The translations under genes were made by a program, and so were the position numbers. A model generated the notes under the pieces. The model saw only the letters and a list, made by a program, of their open reading frames with translations. It ran no database searches and was not told the origin of the DNA. A stretch of DNA of 64,000 nucleotides from Ruminococcus sp. (GTDB lineage: Bacteria; Bacillota_A; Clostridia; Oscillospirales; Ruminococcaceae), in NCBI GenBank assembly GCA_017536105.1, contig JAFXRZ010000006.1:248001-312000 (forward strand). Direction: 5' to 3'. This document shows positions 35,613 through 45,494 of this stretch, piece by piece (the stretch's first letter is position 1; every line of letters starts with the position of its first letter).

Positions 35613-36905
35613 TTATTCGGCATCCATATCCGAAGGCTCCACAAGACAGAAGCAGGATCTCCCGGGATCGAGAAGTTCAAGGGCTTCTTTCAGGTCAGCA
35701 ACAGAGAGCTTGGACATAACATCGAGAGTCTCATAAGCCGAGATGCCTTCAAGATAATTGAGGCACATGGTCTCTGCGGCTTCCGTAACGTTATTGAAGC
35801 GCATTATCTCCGAACCGTATCTTCCTTTGAGGATAGTCTTGAACAGCTTTTCGTCAAGCTCCTCCGAGCGTGCTCTTTCAAGCTCCGCAAGCAGCCTTCT
35901 GCGGACTTCCTCGGGGTCTTTGGATTCACCCTCGATAATGCAGGTGAAGTAGCCGTTCTCCGAAGCAAAGACCTCTGTGCCGAAGGTGGAGTTTATTACT
36001 CCGTCCTCGATAGCCTTGCTGTACCAGACTGTGAAGGGTCCGAAAAGCAGCGCCATAAGCATATCCAGCTTTACAAACGCTTCATAGAGCTCTTTGCCTT
36101 TAAGCGGCGGACACTTGAATGCCATGGAAAACATCGTAACGCCGACCTGACGCTTTATAACACTTCCCTTGCTTGCAACTTCAAGAGGTTCCTCCGGGAA
36201 GAAGCTTTCGAGCTTCTTGTCCTCAACAGGCTTAAGATGCTCGTCACAGATAGCCAGAACATCTTCGGCTTCGACATCTCCTGCGATAGCAAGCACCATA
36301 TTGTGCAGGTTATAGAAAGTGTTATAGCACTTGTAAAGCAACTCCGGGGTGATATCGTTTATCGACTCAACAGTTCCGGCGATATCCGTTCTGACAGGAT
36401 GCGCTTTGTAAAGGCAGCGCAGGACTTCAAAAAACAGAGCCCGTCCGGGAGAGTCGTTGGACATCTTTATTTCCTGAGCGATAATGCCCCGTTCCTTGTC
36501 AACATTTTCCTGTGTGAAATGGGGCTGCTGAACGAAATCGAGCAGTATCTTTAAGGGCTCTCTGTAATCGGAGGAAGAGTTGAAAAGATAGGCCGTGGAA
36601 TTGAAGGAGGTGAAGGCATTTGCCGCAGCACCTGTGCCGGCATAAAGCTCGAAAACTCCGCATTCCTCGTTTTCAAAAAGCTTGTGCTCAAGGTAATGTG
36701 CTATGCCGTCGGGAACTGTTATGAAATCACCGGTATCGGTGGTCCGGAAACAGTTGTTCACCGAACCGTATTTTGTTGCGAACAGAGCTTCCACCGTGGT
36801 GAAGCCTTCCATTTTCATCACAAGCACATCAAGACCTGAGGGGTGGTGATAGAGCTTGTAGCTGTCGCCTGTGAGCTCGGAAACGATGATCTCGGGTTCA
36901 AGCAT
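35613..36905 (-). CDS. ymfH: M16-family zinc peptidase (catalytic partner, YmfH-like)
   Basis: 430 residues. The inverted zinc motif HYLEH at about 70-74 (GIAHYLEHKLFE) and the downstream Glu region (NSTAYLF, DKERGIIAQEI) mark an active M16 metallopeptidase; two M16 half-domains follow. The ATG at 36905 has GGAGG upstream and overlaps the upstream gene by eight bases; the ORF runs further up, but no site supports that. It pairs with the non-catalytic protein at 36898-38181, as ymfH with ymfF in Bacillus. Substrate unknown. Confidence 0.9.
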   Translation of the reverse strand: MLEPEIIVSELTGDSYKLYHHPSGLDVLVMKMEGFTTVEALFATKYGSVNNCFRTTDTGDFITVPDGIAHYLEHKLFENEECGVFELYAGTGAAANAFTSFNSTAYLFNSSSDYREPLKILLDFVQQPHFTQENVDKERGIIAQEIKMSNDSPGRALFFEVLRCLYKAHPVRTDIAGTVESINDITPELLYKCYNTFYNLHNMVLAIAGDVEAEDVLAICDEHLKPVEDKKLESFFPEEPLEVASKGSVIKRQVGVTMFSMAFKCPPLKGKELYEAFVKLDMLMALLFGPFTVWYSKAIEDGVINSTFGTEVFASENGYFTCIIEGESKDPEEVRRRLLAELERARSEELDEKLFKTILKGRYGSEIMRFNNVTEAAETMCLNYLEGISAYETLDVMSKLSVADLKEALELLDPGRSCFCLVEPSDMDAE

Positions 36906-38181
36906 CGCTCTCGCCTCCCTTCCCGGGCTTGAGCACAAAGACTGTATCCAGCTTGTACTTCTGTGCTTCATTCATTATATCCTCTCTGGTCAGGGCTTTG
37001 ATCTTTTCTCCCTTTTCCGTCGGAGAATCCTGAGTGCCGCAGATAAACTGATAGAGATACCAGGCGGCTATATCGTATTTTGAATCGTAATTTGAAAGAT
37101 AGGCATCTGCAAGATAGAGCTTGGCGTTTTCAAGCTCGTCATCCGTGAAATCGCCTTTGGCAAGGGCATCAAGCTGGAGACCTATCTGCTTCTCTGCAAG
37201 AGCAAGGTCTTTCTCGTCAAGGCCGGAATTAACTATCAAAGTGTTCCTTCTGTCGGCAAGCACGCTGTCGCAGTAATAGCAGAGAGACAGCTTCTCGCGG
37301 ACATTGACAAAGAGCTTTGAAAAAGGCGTTGTTCCGAACATCGTCACCAAAAGCTTTGAAGCTAATTCGTTATAATCCTCGGTCTTGTAAGCCATGATGA
37401 GCTTGCACTGATTGAGCTCCGCTTCCTCGGAAGCCCGGCAGACTTCTGCTTTGAGGGGCGACGGAGCGATATATGACCCAACAGCGATAGGTGTGCGGTC
37501 ATAAGAAAGTATGCGTCCGGCGATCTTTTCCTTGATGCTTTCATCAAGCCGACCGCCCACAACAGTGATAAGATATTCGGCGTTTCGGAGCATCTCGTAA
37601 TAAGCCTTTGTTATATCTTCGCTTGTACAGGAGGCAACTGTATCTCTCTGGTCGAACTGCGAGAAGGCCGCAGCCTCTCCGCAGTAGATATACTTCTTCG
37701 CCTTGACTGCTGCATACCGGCGTTTGTTGTTTATGACCGAATCTATATCGTCCAGCATATCAGCTCTGCACTGCTCGAGATACTTTGAAGAAAGTTTTCC
37801 GTCCTCAAGATAAGGCTCAAAAAGATTATCGAGAAGGATATCACAAGCAGCCTCGGATATCCGTTCTTTGCCGATAGTATAGTCGTCGCAGAGACAGTTG
37901 AGGGTAAGCGTTGCCGTGAAATTATTGCCTATCATCCCCACTGCGGAATTAAGGCTTGCGCTGTAAAGCTCTGTCAGTGCCAGACTGAGGTCGTCTCTTT
38001 CGGGATAAGCCTTTGAACAGGAAGCAATAACATCCAGCGCAAGAGAATAAAGAGGCGCTTTGTCGTTGTCAAAAGGCAGTATCAGCTTGACCGCAACAGT
38101 AAAGCTTTTGAATTTGTTGTCCGCGATCTCGCAGAGAGTAATGCCCTCTCCGAGAGCTTTTAATGAATAATCTACTGACAT
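36898..38181 (-). CDS. ymfF: M16-like protein without zinc motif (YmfF-like)
   Basis: 427 residues with the M16 fold pattern (FTVAVKLILPFDNDKAPLYSLAL at the N-terminus, YLITVVGGRLDE mid-chain) but no HxxEH where the active partner has it. It probably forms a heterodimer with YmfH, supplying the substrate-holding half. The start ATG at 38181 lies about 35 bases after dnaE. Overlap with the next gene shows coupling. Confidence 0.85.
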   Translation of the reverse strand: MSVDYSLKALGEGITLCEIADNKFKSFTVAVKLILPFDNDKAPLYSLALDVIASCSKAYPERDDLSLALTELYSASLNSAVGMIGNNFTATLTLNCLCDDYTIGKERISEAACDILLDNLFEPYLEDGKLSSKYLEQCRADMLDDIDSVINNKRRYAAVKAKKYIYCGEAAAFSQFDQRDTVASCTSEDITKAYYEMLRNAEYLITVVGGRLDESIKEKIAGRILSYDRTPIAVGSYIAPSPLKAEVCRASEEAELNQCKLIMAYKTEDYNELASKLLVTMFGTTPFSKLFVNVREKLSLCYYCDSVLADRRNTLIVNSGLDEKDLALAEKQIGLQLDALAKGDFTDDELENAKLYLADAYLSNYDSKYDIAAWYLYQFICGTQDSPTEKGEKIKALTREDIMNEAQKYKLDTVFVLKPGKGGESDA

Positions 38182-38216
38182 ATTTCAACTCCGTTCTATA
38201 TAGAACATATTAAGCA

Positions 38217-41200
38217 TCAGCCTGATGCGGAAAAAGCAACGTCCTGCCGCCCGAGCCTTTCGATAAGCTCTGACAGCGTCTTCGAGTCCAGCTCGGCATA
38301 TCTCAGGGAACGCATGGCAGCCGAGGTCTTTTTATCGTTAAAGTAGAACATGATCTCTGTTCCGCCTGTGCTGCTGTGAGGAAGAAGTATCTCCTTTGCA
38401 GCTTCAAGAGAAGCCTTGTCCGAGGAATCGAGCCTGATAAAAAGCTTTGATGCAAGGCACCTGCCGACAAAAACATCCGCAGCTTCGATATTATCTGCAA
38501 TGAGCTTGGCTTCATTCTCTTCCTTCAAAGAAAGCTTGCCCTTGAAATACAGAGCTTGTCCTTCCTTAATAAGATGAGCAGTTTTTTCAAAAACATTCGG
38601 GAAAACGATTATTTCACAGCTGCCCGATCTGTCCTCTGCAAGAACAAAGCTCATCTCGTCGCCTTTTTTCGTCCTTAGCCGCCTGATAGAGACGACCGTT
38701 CCGAGCATAGAAACAGCAGCTCCGTCACGAAGCTCTGCTGAATTTGAGCTGAGATCTGCGGCGAATGAAGCCTTTGCAGCCTCGGCAAAGGGGAGATAAT
38801 CGTCAAGAGGATGACCGGAAAGATAAAACCCGAGGGCTTCTTTTTCGTATCCGAGCTTGACATTCAGCGGATATTCCTCGAAATGCTCGATCTCGTCTCT
38901 TTCTTCCTCGATTCCGCCGACAGAGAAAAAGTCAAGCTGACCTTCAATGTTAAGAGTGCGTTCCGACGAAGAGGATGAAACGAATTTCTCACAGTTTTCA
39001 AGCATCTCCCGGCGGTTGAGCCCAAGGCTGTCAAGAGCTCCGCTTTTTATCAGCATCTCAACGCTTTTTACAGTCAGTTCGCGGCAGTTCATCCTGCGGC
39101 AGAAGCTTGTAAAAGATGTGAACTTCCCGCCTGTGCTGCGTTCTTTTTCGATAGCGCCTACGGCATTTTCGCCAAGGCCTTTGACCGCAAGCATCGAAAA
39201 TCTGATGCCGTCTTTCTCGGCGGTGAAATCCCGTCCGCTGAAATTGACATCGAGAGGAAGGATCTTTACTCCGCTGCGCTTACAGTCATTCAGATAGCCT
39301 ATAAGTTTTTCCGTGCTTTCCATAAGGGCTATGGACATAAGTGCAGCCATATATTCATTGTAGTAATGGCATTTGAGATATGCCGTCTGATATGAGATCG
39401 TCGCATAAGCCGCAGCATGGGATTTGTTGAAGGCATAGGAGGCAAATGAACTCATCTCATCGAATATCTCGTTTGCGGTCTTTTCGGGGACTCCCCTTGC
39501 GATACAGCCCTCGCACTGTCCTTCCACGCCATAGACAAAAGCCCTGCGCTCGTTTTCGAGGACATCGTGCTTTTTCTTTGCCATAGCCCTGCGGACAATA
39601 TCTGCTCTGCCGTATGAATATCCGGCAAGCGTGCGGAATATCTGCATGACCTGTTCCTGATAAACAATACAGCCGTAGGTGACGTCGAGTATGCTTTTCA
39701 GCAGCGGATGCTTATAAACGATCTTCGAGGGGTCGTGGCGGTTGCGGATATAAGTGGGGATAGAATCCATAGGCCCCGGCCTGTAAAGGGAGATAACAGC
39801 TATAAGGTCCTCGATGCCCGTAGGCTTCAGGCGCATGATCGTTGAGGTCATGCCTCCGCTTTCAAACTGGAACACTCCCTCTGTCCTGCCCTCGGAAAGC
39901 ATTTCGTAAACTTCCCTGTCGTCCAGAGGTATCTTGTTTATATCAAAATCGGGAACGTGCTTTCTTATGGCTTTCTGAGCCCGGTCGATTATCGTAAGGT
40001 TGCGGAGCCCGAGAAAATCTATCTTCAAAAGCCCCAGCCGTTCCAGTACCGTCATGGTATATTGTGTCGAAACAGCGTCGTCCCTTGCATAGAGCGGAAC
40101 GTAATGATCCACAGGCTCTTTTGTTATCACAACGCCTGCCGCGTGGGTCGAGACATTCCTCGGCATACCCTCGATCTTAGCGGCATTGTTCAGAAGCTCT
40201 CTGATCTTCGGATCCTGTGCCGCAAGCTTTTTGAGCTCGGGCAAAGATGCCTGTGCTTTTTTCAAGTCGCAGCCGTGGGGAATGGCCTTTGAGACTTTAT
40301 CTCCGACGGCATAAGCAAGACCCATTACCCTTGCGGTGTCCCTGACAGCCTGCCTTGCGGCAAGAGTTCCGAATGTTGCTATTTGGGCAACGTGATCTGC
40401 TCCGTATTTTTCGATAACATAGTTTATTACCTGCTGCCTGCCCTCCATACAGAAGTCGATGTCGAAATCCGGCATGGAGACACGTTCGGGGTTAAGGAAA
40501 CGCTCGAACAGCAGCTCGTATTTCAGGGGGTCGATGCCTGTTATACCTATGCAGTAAGCGCAAAGGCTCCCTGCACCTGAGCCTCTTCCGCAGCCGACGG
40601 GTATCTTCTGTGAACGTGCATATCGGATAAAATCCCAGACGATGAGATAATAGTCTGTATATCCCATACTTGTAATGACAGAAAGCTCGTATTCAAGACG
40701 TTCAAAGGCCTGCTCAGAGGGTTCGCCGTAGCGCTCGTACAATCCCTTGCGGCACATATCGCGGAGAAAAGCTTCGTTGTCATCAACGCCGTCAATATGG
40801 AAATATGGCAGCTTCGTCTTGCCGAATTCAAACTCAACATTACACTGGTCGGCGATCACCGCCGTATTCTCTATTGCTTCGGGATAAGCAGAAAACAGCT
40901 CTTCCATTTCGCTTTTGGATTTTATATAGAACTCATCCGTAGGGAAATTGAGCTTTGAAGGCTCGTCAAGGGTAGAGCCAGTGGAGATACAGGTAAGTAT
41001 CTTCTGCGCCTGGGCGTCTTCCTTGTTGATATAATGGGCGTCGTTTGTAGCGACTAAAGGGATGCCTGTCTCTCTTGATATGCGCACGAGCTGAGGGATA
41101 AGCCTCTGCTCGTCCATGGTCTTGTGATCCTGAAGCTCTATATAATAGTTGCCTTTGCCGAAAATATCTCTGTATTTAAGAGCCGCTTCCTTTGCGCCCT

Positions 41201-41657
41201 GATAATCTCCGGCTGAAAGCTTTCGCATAAGCTCTCCGGCAAGGCAGGCAGAAAGGCAGATAAGCCCTTCGTTATATTGCCTTAATAGCTCCTCATCTAT
41301 CCTCGGACGGTTATAGAAGCCCTCGGTATAAGAAAGAGAGACCAGCTTTATAAGGTTTTTATATCCCGTCTCGTTCTTGCAGAGCAGGACAAGATGAAAG
41401 GGAGAAAGATCGAGCTTTGAGAATTTATCGAGGCGCGATCTCGGAGCGACATAGCACTCGCAGCCGATTATCGGCTTTATCCCCTGTTTTTTGCATTCGT
41501 TGTAGAACTCCACTGCCGCGAACATATTGCCGTGGTCTGTGACAGCGCAAGCTGTCTGACCAAGCTCTCTCACGCAGCTTGCAAGCTCACTTATGCGGCA
41601 GGCACCGTCAAGCAGAGAGTATTCGCTGTGAACGTGCAGATGAACAAATCGCTCCAC
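38217..41657 (-). CDS. dnaE: DNA polymerase III alpha subunit DnaE
   Basis: 1146 residues from a GTG at 41657 with AAGGAAGGAG about 11 bases upstream; a GTG 42 bases further up would overlap whiA more and lacks a site. DnaE is the polymerase that extends primers on the lagging strand in Firmicutes. Marks: PHP domain HLHVHSEYSLLDGA, polymerase catalytic MPDFDIDFCMEGR, GRGSGAGSLCAYC, then helix-hairpin-helix and the OB-fold near 1000-1060. No 3'-5' exonuclease domain, so it is the DnaE3/DnaE1 type rather than PolC. It follows whiA. Confidence 0.95.
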   Translation of the reverse strand: MERFVHLHVHSEYSLLDGACRISELASCVRELGQTACAVTDHGNMFAAVEFYNECKKQGIKPIIGCECYVAPRSRLDKFSKLDLSPFHLVLLCKNETGYKNLIKLVSLSYTEGFYNRPRIDEELLRQYNEGLICLSACLAGELMRKLSAGDYQGAKEAALKYRDIFGKGNYYIELQDHKTMDEQRLIPQLVRISRETGIPLVATNDAHYINKEDAQAQKILTCISTGSTLDEPSKLNFPTDEFYIKSKSEMEELFSAYPEAIENTAVIADQCNVEFEFGKTKLPYFHIDGVDDNEAFLRDMCRKGLYERYGEPSEQAFERLEYELSVITSMGYTDYYLIVWDFIRYARSQKIPVGCGRGSGAGSLCAYCIGITGIDPLKYELLFERFLNPERVSMPDFDIDFCMEGRQQVINYVIEKYGADHVAQIATFGTLAARQAVRDTARVMGLAYAVGDKVSKAIPHGCDLKKAQASLPELKKLAAQDPKIRELLNNAAKIEGMPRNVSTHAAGVVITKEPVDHYVPLYARDDAVSTQYTMTVLERLGLLKIDFLGLRNLTIIDRAQKAIRKHVPDFDINKIPLDDREVYEMLSEGRTEGVFQFESGGMTSTIMRLKPTGIEDLIAVISLYRPGPMDSIPTYIRNRHDPSKIVYKHPLLKSILDVTYGCIVYQEQVMQIFRTLAGYSYGRADIVRRAMAKKKHDVLENERRAFVYGVEGQCEGCIARGVPEKTANEIFDEMSSFASYAFNKSHAAAYATISYQTAYLKCHYYNEYMAALMSIALMESTEKLIGYLNDCKRSGVKILPLDVNFSGRDFTAEKDGIRFSMLAVKGLGENAVGAIEKERSTGGKFTSFTSFCRRMNCRELTVKSVEMLIKSGALDSLGLNRREMLENCEKFVSSSSSERTLNIEGQLDFFSVGGIEEERDEIEHFEEYPLNVKLGYEKEALGFYLSGHPLDDYLPFAEAAKASFAADLSSNSAELRDGAAVSMLGTVVSIRRLRTKKGDEMSFVLAEDRSGSCEIIVFPNVFEKTAHLIKEGQALYFKGKLSLKEENEAKLIADNIEAADVFVGRCLASKLFIRLDSSDKASLEAAKEILLPHSSTGGTEIMFYFNDKKTSAAMRSLRYAELDSKTLSELIERLGRQDVAFSASG

Positions 41658-41685
41658 TTCGGCACCCACTCCTTCCTTGGAAAGA

Positions 41686-42603
41686 TCATTTTTCGTCACG
41701 GAGCTTGCGTGCTATCTCGGAAAGCCTTGCAAGGCGGTGATTTACCCCGGAACGCGATATAGGCGGATCGGCAAGAGCGCCCAGGTCTTTCAGGCTTATA
41801 TCGGGGTTCTCGTATCTCAGCTCTGCCATTTCTTTCAAAGGCTCCGGCAGAGACGAAAGCCCGATAGTCTCTTCGATAAGCTCTATATCAGCCACCTGCT
41901 TTTCGGCAGCCCGAAGAGTCTTTTCTATATTGGCGTTGTCGCAGTTGACAGCGCGGTTTATCTTGTTTCTTAGCTCCTTCATCATCTTGACGTTTATAAA
42001 CTCAAGGGATGAATTCGTAGCTCCCATTATCGTCAGCAGGTCGATTATATTCTCGCTTTCCTTGATATAAACTATCTGCGCTCTTTTGCGCTCGGTCTGC
42101 TTGGCGAGGATAGAATAGTTCTCGATAAGCAGCAGCCCGAAGTCGTTGCAAAGCTGGATATCCGGCATAACGAATTCGAGATGATATTTCTTCTCGGGAT
42201 TGTTCACCGAGCCGCAGGCAAGGAAAATGCCTGCTATGAGCTGGGAGTAATAGCTGCTTTTCGGCAGGTCGTCTTTAGTGAGCCTGCGGGATGAATCCAT
42301 GCGGAAGTAATTGAGGAGAGACATCCTGTCCTCTCTGTCGGGAACGGTAAGGGTGTAAAGCATAGTTCCCGAACGCTTTTTTGAGGATGAAACGCTGACA
42401 GCCTCACGTCCGCATATCCGCTCGCAGCCGAGCCTGAAAAAATCGGCAACTGCGCCGTGCTCGGTCAGGAGGGTGATCTCGGCATCGGAGAGGACATTGC
42501 AGAACGCAAGTATGCCCATAAGGCACACGTCTGCCTTTTCGCGCGAATTTATGCGCGAGAGAATCTCCTCTTTTGCCTTATATGAAAAAGAAGGGTTTTC
42601 CAA
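41686..42603 (-). CDS. whiA: DNA-binding protein WhiA
   Basis: 305 residues. WhiA combines a LAGLIDADG-endonuclease-like N-domain without catalytic activity (RSGTMLYTLTVPD; LIAGIFLACGSVNNPEKKYHLEFV) and a C-terminal helix-turn-helix (NPDISLKDLGALADPPISRSGVNHRLARL). In Streptomyces it drives sporulation, and in Bacillus it affects division and chromosome segregation. The gene lies between rapZ and dnaE. In most Firmicutes yvcK sits between rapZ and whiA, but here only 35 bases do. Confidence 0.96.
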   Translation of the reverse strand: MENPSFSYKAKEEILSRINSREKADVCLMGILAFCNVLSDAEITLLTEHGAVADFFRLGCERICGREAVSVSSSKKRSGTMLYTLTVPDREDRMSLLNYFRMDSSRRLTKDDLPKSSYYSQLIAGIFLACGSVNNPEKKYHLEFVMPDIQLCNDFGLLLIENYSILAKQTERKRAQIVYIKESENIIDLLTIMGATNSSLEFINVKMMKELRNKINRAVNCDNANIEKTLRAAEKQVADIELIEETIGLSSLPEPLKEMAELRYENPDISLKDLGALADPPISRSGVNHRLARLSEIARKLRDEK

Positions 42604-42638
42604 GCTTATACCTCGTTTGTATTCTTCTCGGGGGTCGG

Positions 42639-43499
42639 TCAGTGCTTATCAATATCTCTGTGAGAGAGTCTGACTTTGTGTGTGCTGCCGTTCAAATGAG
42701 CGGCTACCTGCTCGGCAAAGGTCACGCTGCGGTGCTTGCCGCCTGTGCAGCCGAATGCGATGACCAGCTGCGATTTGCCCTCTTTCTCGTAGAGGGGGAT
42801 AAGAAAATCTATGAGCCCGGTGAGCTTTCGCAGAAGCTCCTGGGCTTCTTCAAACTGCATCACATATTCCGAGACCTCGGGATTGAGGCCAGTCTTGTCC
42901 TTTAGCTCGGGGACATAGAAAGGATTAGGCAGACATCTTACGTCAAAGACGAGGTCGCCTTCCGCCATAGTGCCGTACTTGAAGCCGAAGGAACGGACGT
43001 CGATGTGCATTCTCTCCTGCTCCGGCGAGAGGAAGATAGAATACATTCTCTCTCTGAACTGAGATACGGATGTGGCCGATGTGTCTATGTAATAGTCCGC
43101 CTGGCTTTTTATGGAGAATAGTATGCCTCTCTCGACCTCGATAGCCTTGCGGATATTGCCGTGCATAGCCTCGTCGAGAGGGTGCTTGCGGCGGGTCTCC
43201 TTGTATCGTCTTATGATAGCGTCGTCCGAGGAATCGAGATAGAGTATTTTCAGATTCATCTGCTCGGTCTTCAGCTGAGAGATTATGCCGTCCAGCTTGA
43301 TGAAGAAATCGCCCGTTCTTATATCTGCGACGAAAGCGACTTTTTCAAGCTTGCCGCCGGACTGGTTGCAGATCTCCGTGAATTTTGAGATAAGCTCGGG
43401 AGGCATATTATCTATGCAATAATAGCCGATATCCTCCAGCACGTCGATAGCCGTGGATTTACCTGAGCCGGACATACCTGTAACAATAAGAAACTGCAT
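42639..43499 (-). CDS. rapZ: RNase adapter RapZ / YvcJ (P-loop nucleotide binding)
   Basis: 286 residues. The N-terminal P-loop GMSGSGKS (residues about 8-15) binds nucleotide; the C-terminal domain has the conserved AFGCTGGKHRSV. In enterobacteria RapZ senses glucosamine-6-phosphate and steers small RNAs; in Bacillus YvcJ affects competence. GAGGAGG lies eight bases before the ATG at 43499, better than the start 11 codons up. murB is upstream. The usual neighbour yvcK is missing. Confidence 0.95.
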   Translation of the reverse strand: MQFLIVTGMSGSGKSTAIDVLEDIGYYCIDNMPPELISKFTEICNQSGGKLEKVAFVADIRTGDFFIKLDGIISQLKTEQMNLKILYLDSSDDAIIRRYKETRRKHPLDEAMHGNIRKAIEVERGILFSIKSQADYYIDTSATSVSQFRERMYSIFLSPEQERMHIDVRSFGFKYGTMAEGDLVFDVRCLPNPFYVPELKDKTGLNPEVSEYVMQFEEAQELLRKLTGLIDFLIPLYEKEGKSQLVIAFGCTGGKHRSVTFAEQVAAHLNGSTHKVRLSHRDIDKH

Positions 43500-43547
43500 A
43501 AAATAACCTCCTCTTTTCAATGCACGATGCACAGTAATCGTGCATTA

Positions 43548-44462
43548 TTATTCGCTGTACGGGATATAACGGACCTCGCATTCAAGGAGCGTGCCTGTCT
43601 TTTCATAGACCGTGTGCTTGATATGCTCGATAAGAGCAAGGATATCTTTGCCTGTGGCGTTGTCTTTGTTTATAACGAAACCGCAGTGCTTTTCGGAGAC
43701 CTGAGCTCCTCCTACCGATGCGCCTCTGAGGCCGCTTTCTTCTATGAGCCTGCCTGCGAATTTCCCCACGGGACGCTTGAAAGTCGAGCCTGCGCTGGGG
43801 TATTCAAGGGGCTGCTTTTCTTTTCTTCTGCTGATAAGATCGTCCATAGCTGCTTTGATCTGCTCTTTGTCGCCTTTTTGCAGCTTGAAGACGGCGGATA
43901 CAACTATACCGTTGTTATCCATAAAGCAGGAGTGCCTGTAGCCCAGGGACATATTTTCTGCCTCTACATCGAAGAGGCTGCCGTCGGGTGCAACAGCAGA
44001 AGCGCTTGCTATAACATCTCTTATCTCTCCGCCGTAGGCGCCGGCATTCATAAACACAGCACCTCCCACAGAGCCCGGGATGCCGTAGGCAAATTCAAGA
44101 CCGGTAAGAGAGTTGTCAAGTGCCAGCTGGCACACGGCAGTGAGATTTGCGCCTGCTCCGGCTAAGATCGTATCCTCGCCTATAAGCTTTACTTCCGAAA
44201 GCTGACGTCCGATATGGAAGATCACGCCCTCAAAGCCGCGGTCGTCGAACAGGACGTTGGAACCCTTGCCGAGAACGAAATATCTGATGCTGTTCTCTTC
44301 GGCAAAGGAGCAGAGCTTTGAGAGAGCCTGCGCAGAAGAAATATCTATAAAGGCAGAACAGCGTCCGCCGACGCGGAAGGTGCAGTGCTCGGAAAGCAGA
44401 GCATTGAGATTCACAGCACAGCCTAAGCTTTCGGCGAGAGCACAAACAGCGCCTATATCCAT
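43548..44462 (-). CDS. murB: UDP-N-acetylenolpyruvoylglucosamine reductase
   Basis: 304 residues, type IIb MurB of Gram-positives. It reduces the enolpyruvyl group to give UDP-MurNAc using NADPH and FAD. Marks: CTFRVGGRCSAFID, GKGSNVLFDD, GIPGSVGGAVFMNAGAYGGE and the catalytic SAGSTFKRP. GAAAGG precedes the ATG. It sits between hprK and rapZ in a long co-directional run, as in many Firmicutes. Confidence 0.97.
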   Translation of the reverse strand: MDIGAVCALAESLGCAVNLNALLSEHCTFRVGGRCSAFIDISSAQALSKLCSFAEENSIRYFVLGKGSNVLFDDRGFEGVIFHIGRQLSEVKLIGEDTILAGAGANLTAVCQLALDNSLTGLEFAYGIPGSVGGAVFMNAGAYGGEIRDVIASASAVAPDGSLFDVEAENMSLGYRHSCFMDNNGIVVSAVFKLQKGDKEQIKAAMDDLISRRKEKQPLEYPSAGSTFKRPVGKFAGRLIEESGLRGASVGGAQVSEKHCGFVINKDNATGKDILALIEHIKHTVYEKTGTLLECEVRYIPYSE

Positions 44463-44493
44463 AAGATCAAACCTTTCAAAATCAATTATCCGC

Positions 44494-45450
44494 TTATGCG
44501 TCCCAAGAGATCTCGGTGTCCTTCATATCCATTTCAAGTCCGAGATTGTTGAGCAGCTCCTTGGCGGCGTTGTAGCCCATTTTCTTCTGCCTGTTGTTCA
44601 TCGCTGCTACCTCGAGGATGACAGCAAGGTTACGGCCGGGCTTGATCGGTATCGTCAGGCTGGGTATCTTTACGCCGAGGATCGTCGTATATTCGTTATC
44701 CACGCCCATTCTGTCGTATATCTTGTTGCTGTCCCAGGGCTCGAGCTGAACGATGAGGTCGATCTTCTCGGAGACCTTAACGGCACCCATACCGAAGAGG
44801 CGGCGTGTATTTATAATACCTATGCCGCGGAGCTCGAGAAAATGACGGATATTATCGGGAGAAGAACCCACAAGGGTAACGCTGGAGGTCTTTCTTATCT
44901 CCACTGCGTCATCGGCAACGAGGCGGTGTCCACGCTTAACGAGCTCGATAGCTGTCTCGCTCTTTCCTACACCGCTCTCTCCGACGATGAGAACGCCCTC
45001 ACCGTATATCTCAATGAGAACGCCGTGTCTTGTGATACGGGGAGCAAGCTTGATGTTAAGGAAACCGATAAGTGCTGCGATAAAAGCTGTGGTGCTCTCC
45101 TGGGTCCTTGCTACCGGGACTTCGTATTTCTTGGCTATCTCCAGCATCTCGGGATAGAGCTCGTGTCCTCTCGCAACTATAAAAAGAGGTATCTTCGTTG
45201 CAAATAGCGCATCGATCTTTGCCCGTCTCTTTTCCTCGTCGAGAGAAGCAAGATAAGCAAACTCCATATTTCCGCAGATCTGGATACGTTCTGCGTTGAA
45301 ATACTCGTAGAAGCCCATGAGCTGCAAGCCGGGACGGTTACAGTCGTTCTCGGAGACATAGAGCTCGTTAGTCTTTTTCGGAGTATAGATCATCTCAAGG
45401 TTAAGTCTGTCTACTATCTCAGCGATAGATGCGGTAAAGATCTCTGCCAT
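44494..45450 (-). CDS. hprK: HPr kinase/phosphorylase
   Basis: 318 residues. HprK phosphorylates Ser46 of HPr to signal carbon status to CcpA, and removes it again. N-terminal domain about 1-125; then the P-loop GESGVGKSETAIELVKRGH and the signature LRGIGIINTRRLFG. AGGAGGAAT precedes the ATG. It lies 32 bases upstream of murB. HPr and CcpA are not in the window. Confidence 0.97.
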   Translation of the reverse strand: MAEIFTASIAEIVDRLNLEMIYTPKKTNELYVSENDCNRPGLQLMGFYEYFNAERIQICGNMEFAYLASLDEEKRRAKIDALFATKIPLFIVARGHELYPEMLEIAKKYEVPVARTQESTTAFIAALIGFLNIKLAPRITRHGVLIEIYGEGVLIVGESGVGKSETAIELVKRGHRLVADDAVEIRKTSSVTLVGSSPDNIRHFLELRGIGIINTRRLFGMGAVKVSEKIDLIVQLEPWDSNKIYDRMGVDNEYTTILGVKIPSLTIPIKPGRNLAVILEVAAMNNRQKKMGYNAAKELLNNLGLEMDMKDTEISWDA

Positions 45451-45494
45451 TTGACATTCCTCCTGTGATTGTATTTTGTATTTTTAACGAATAA

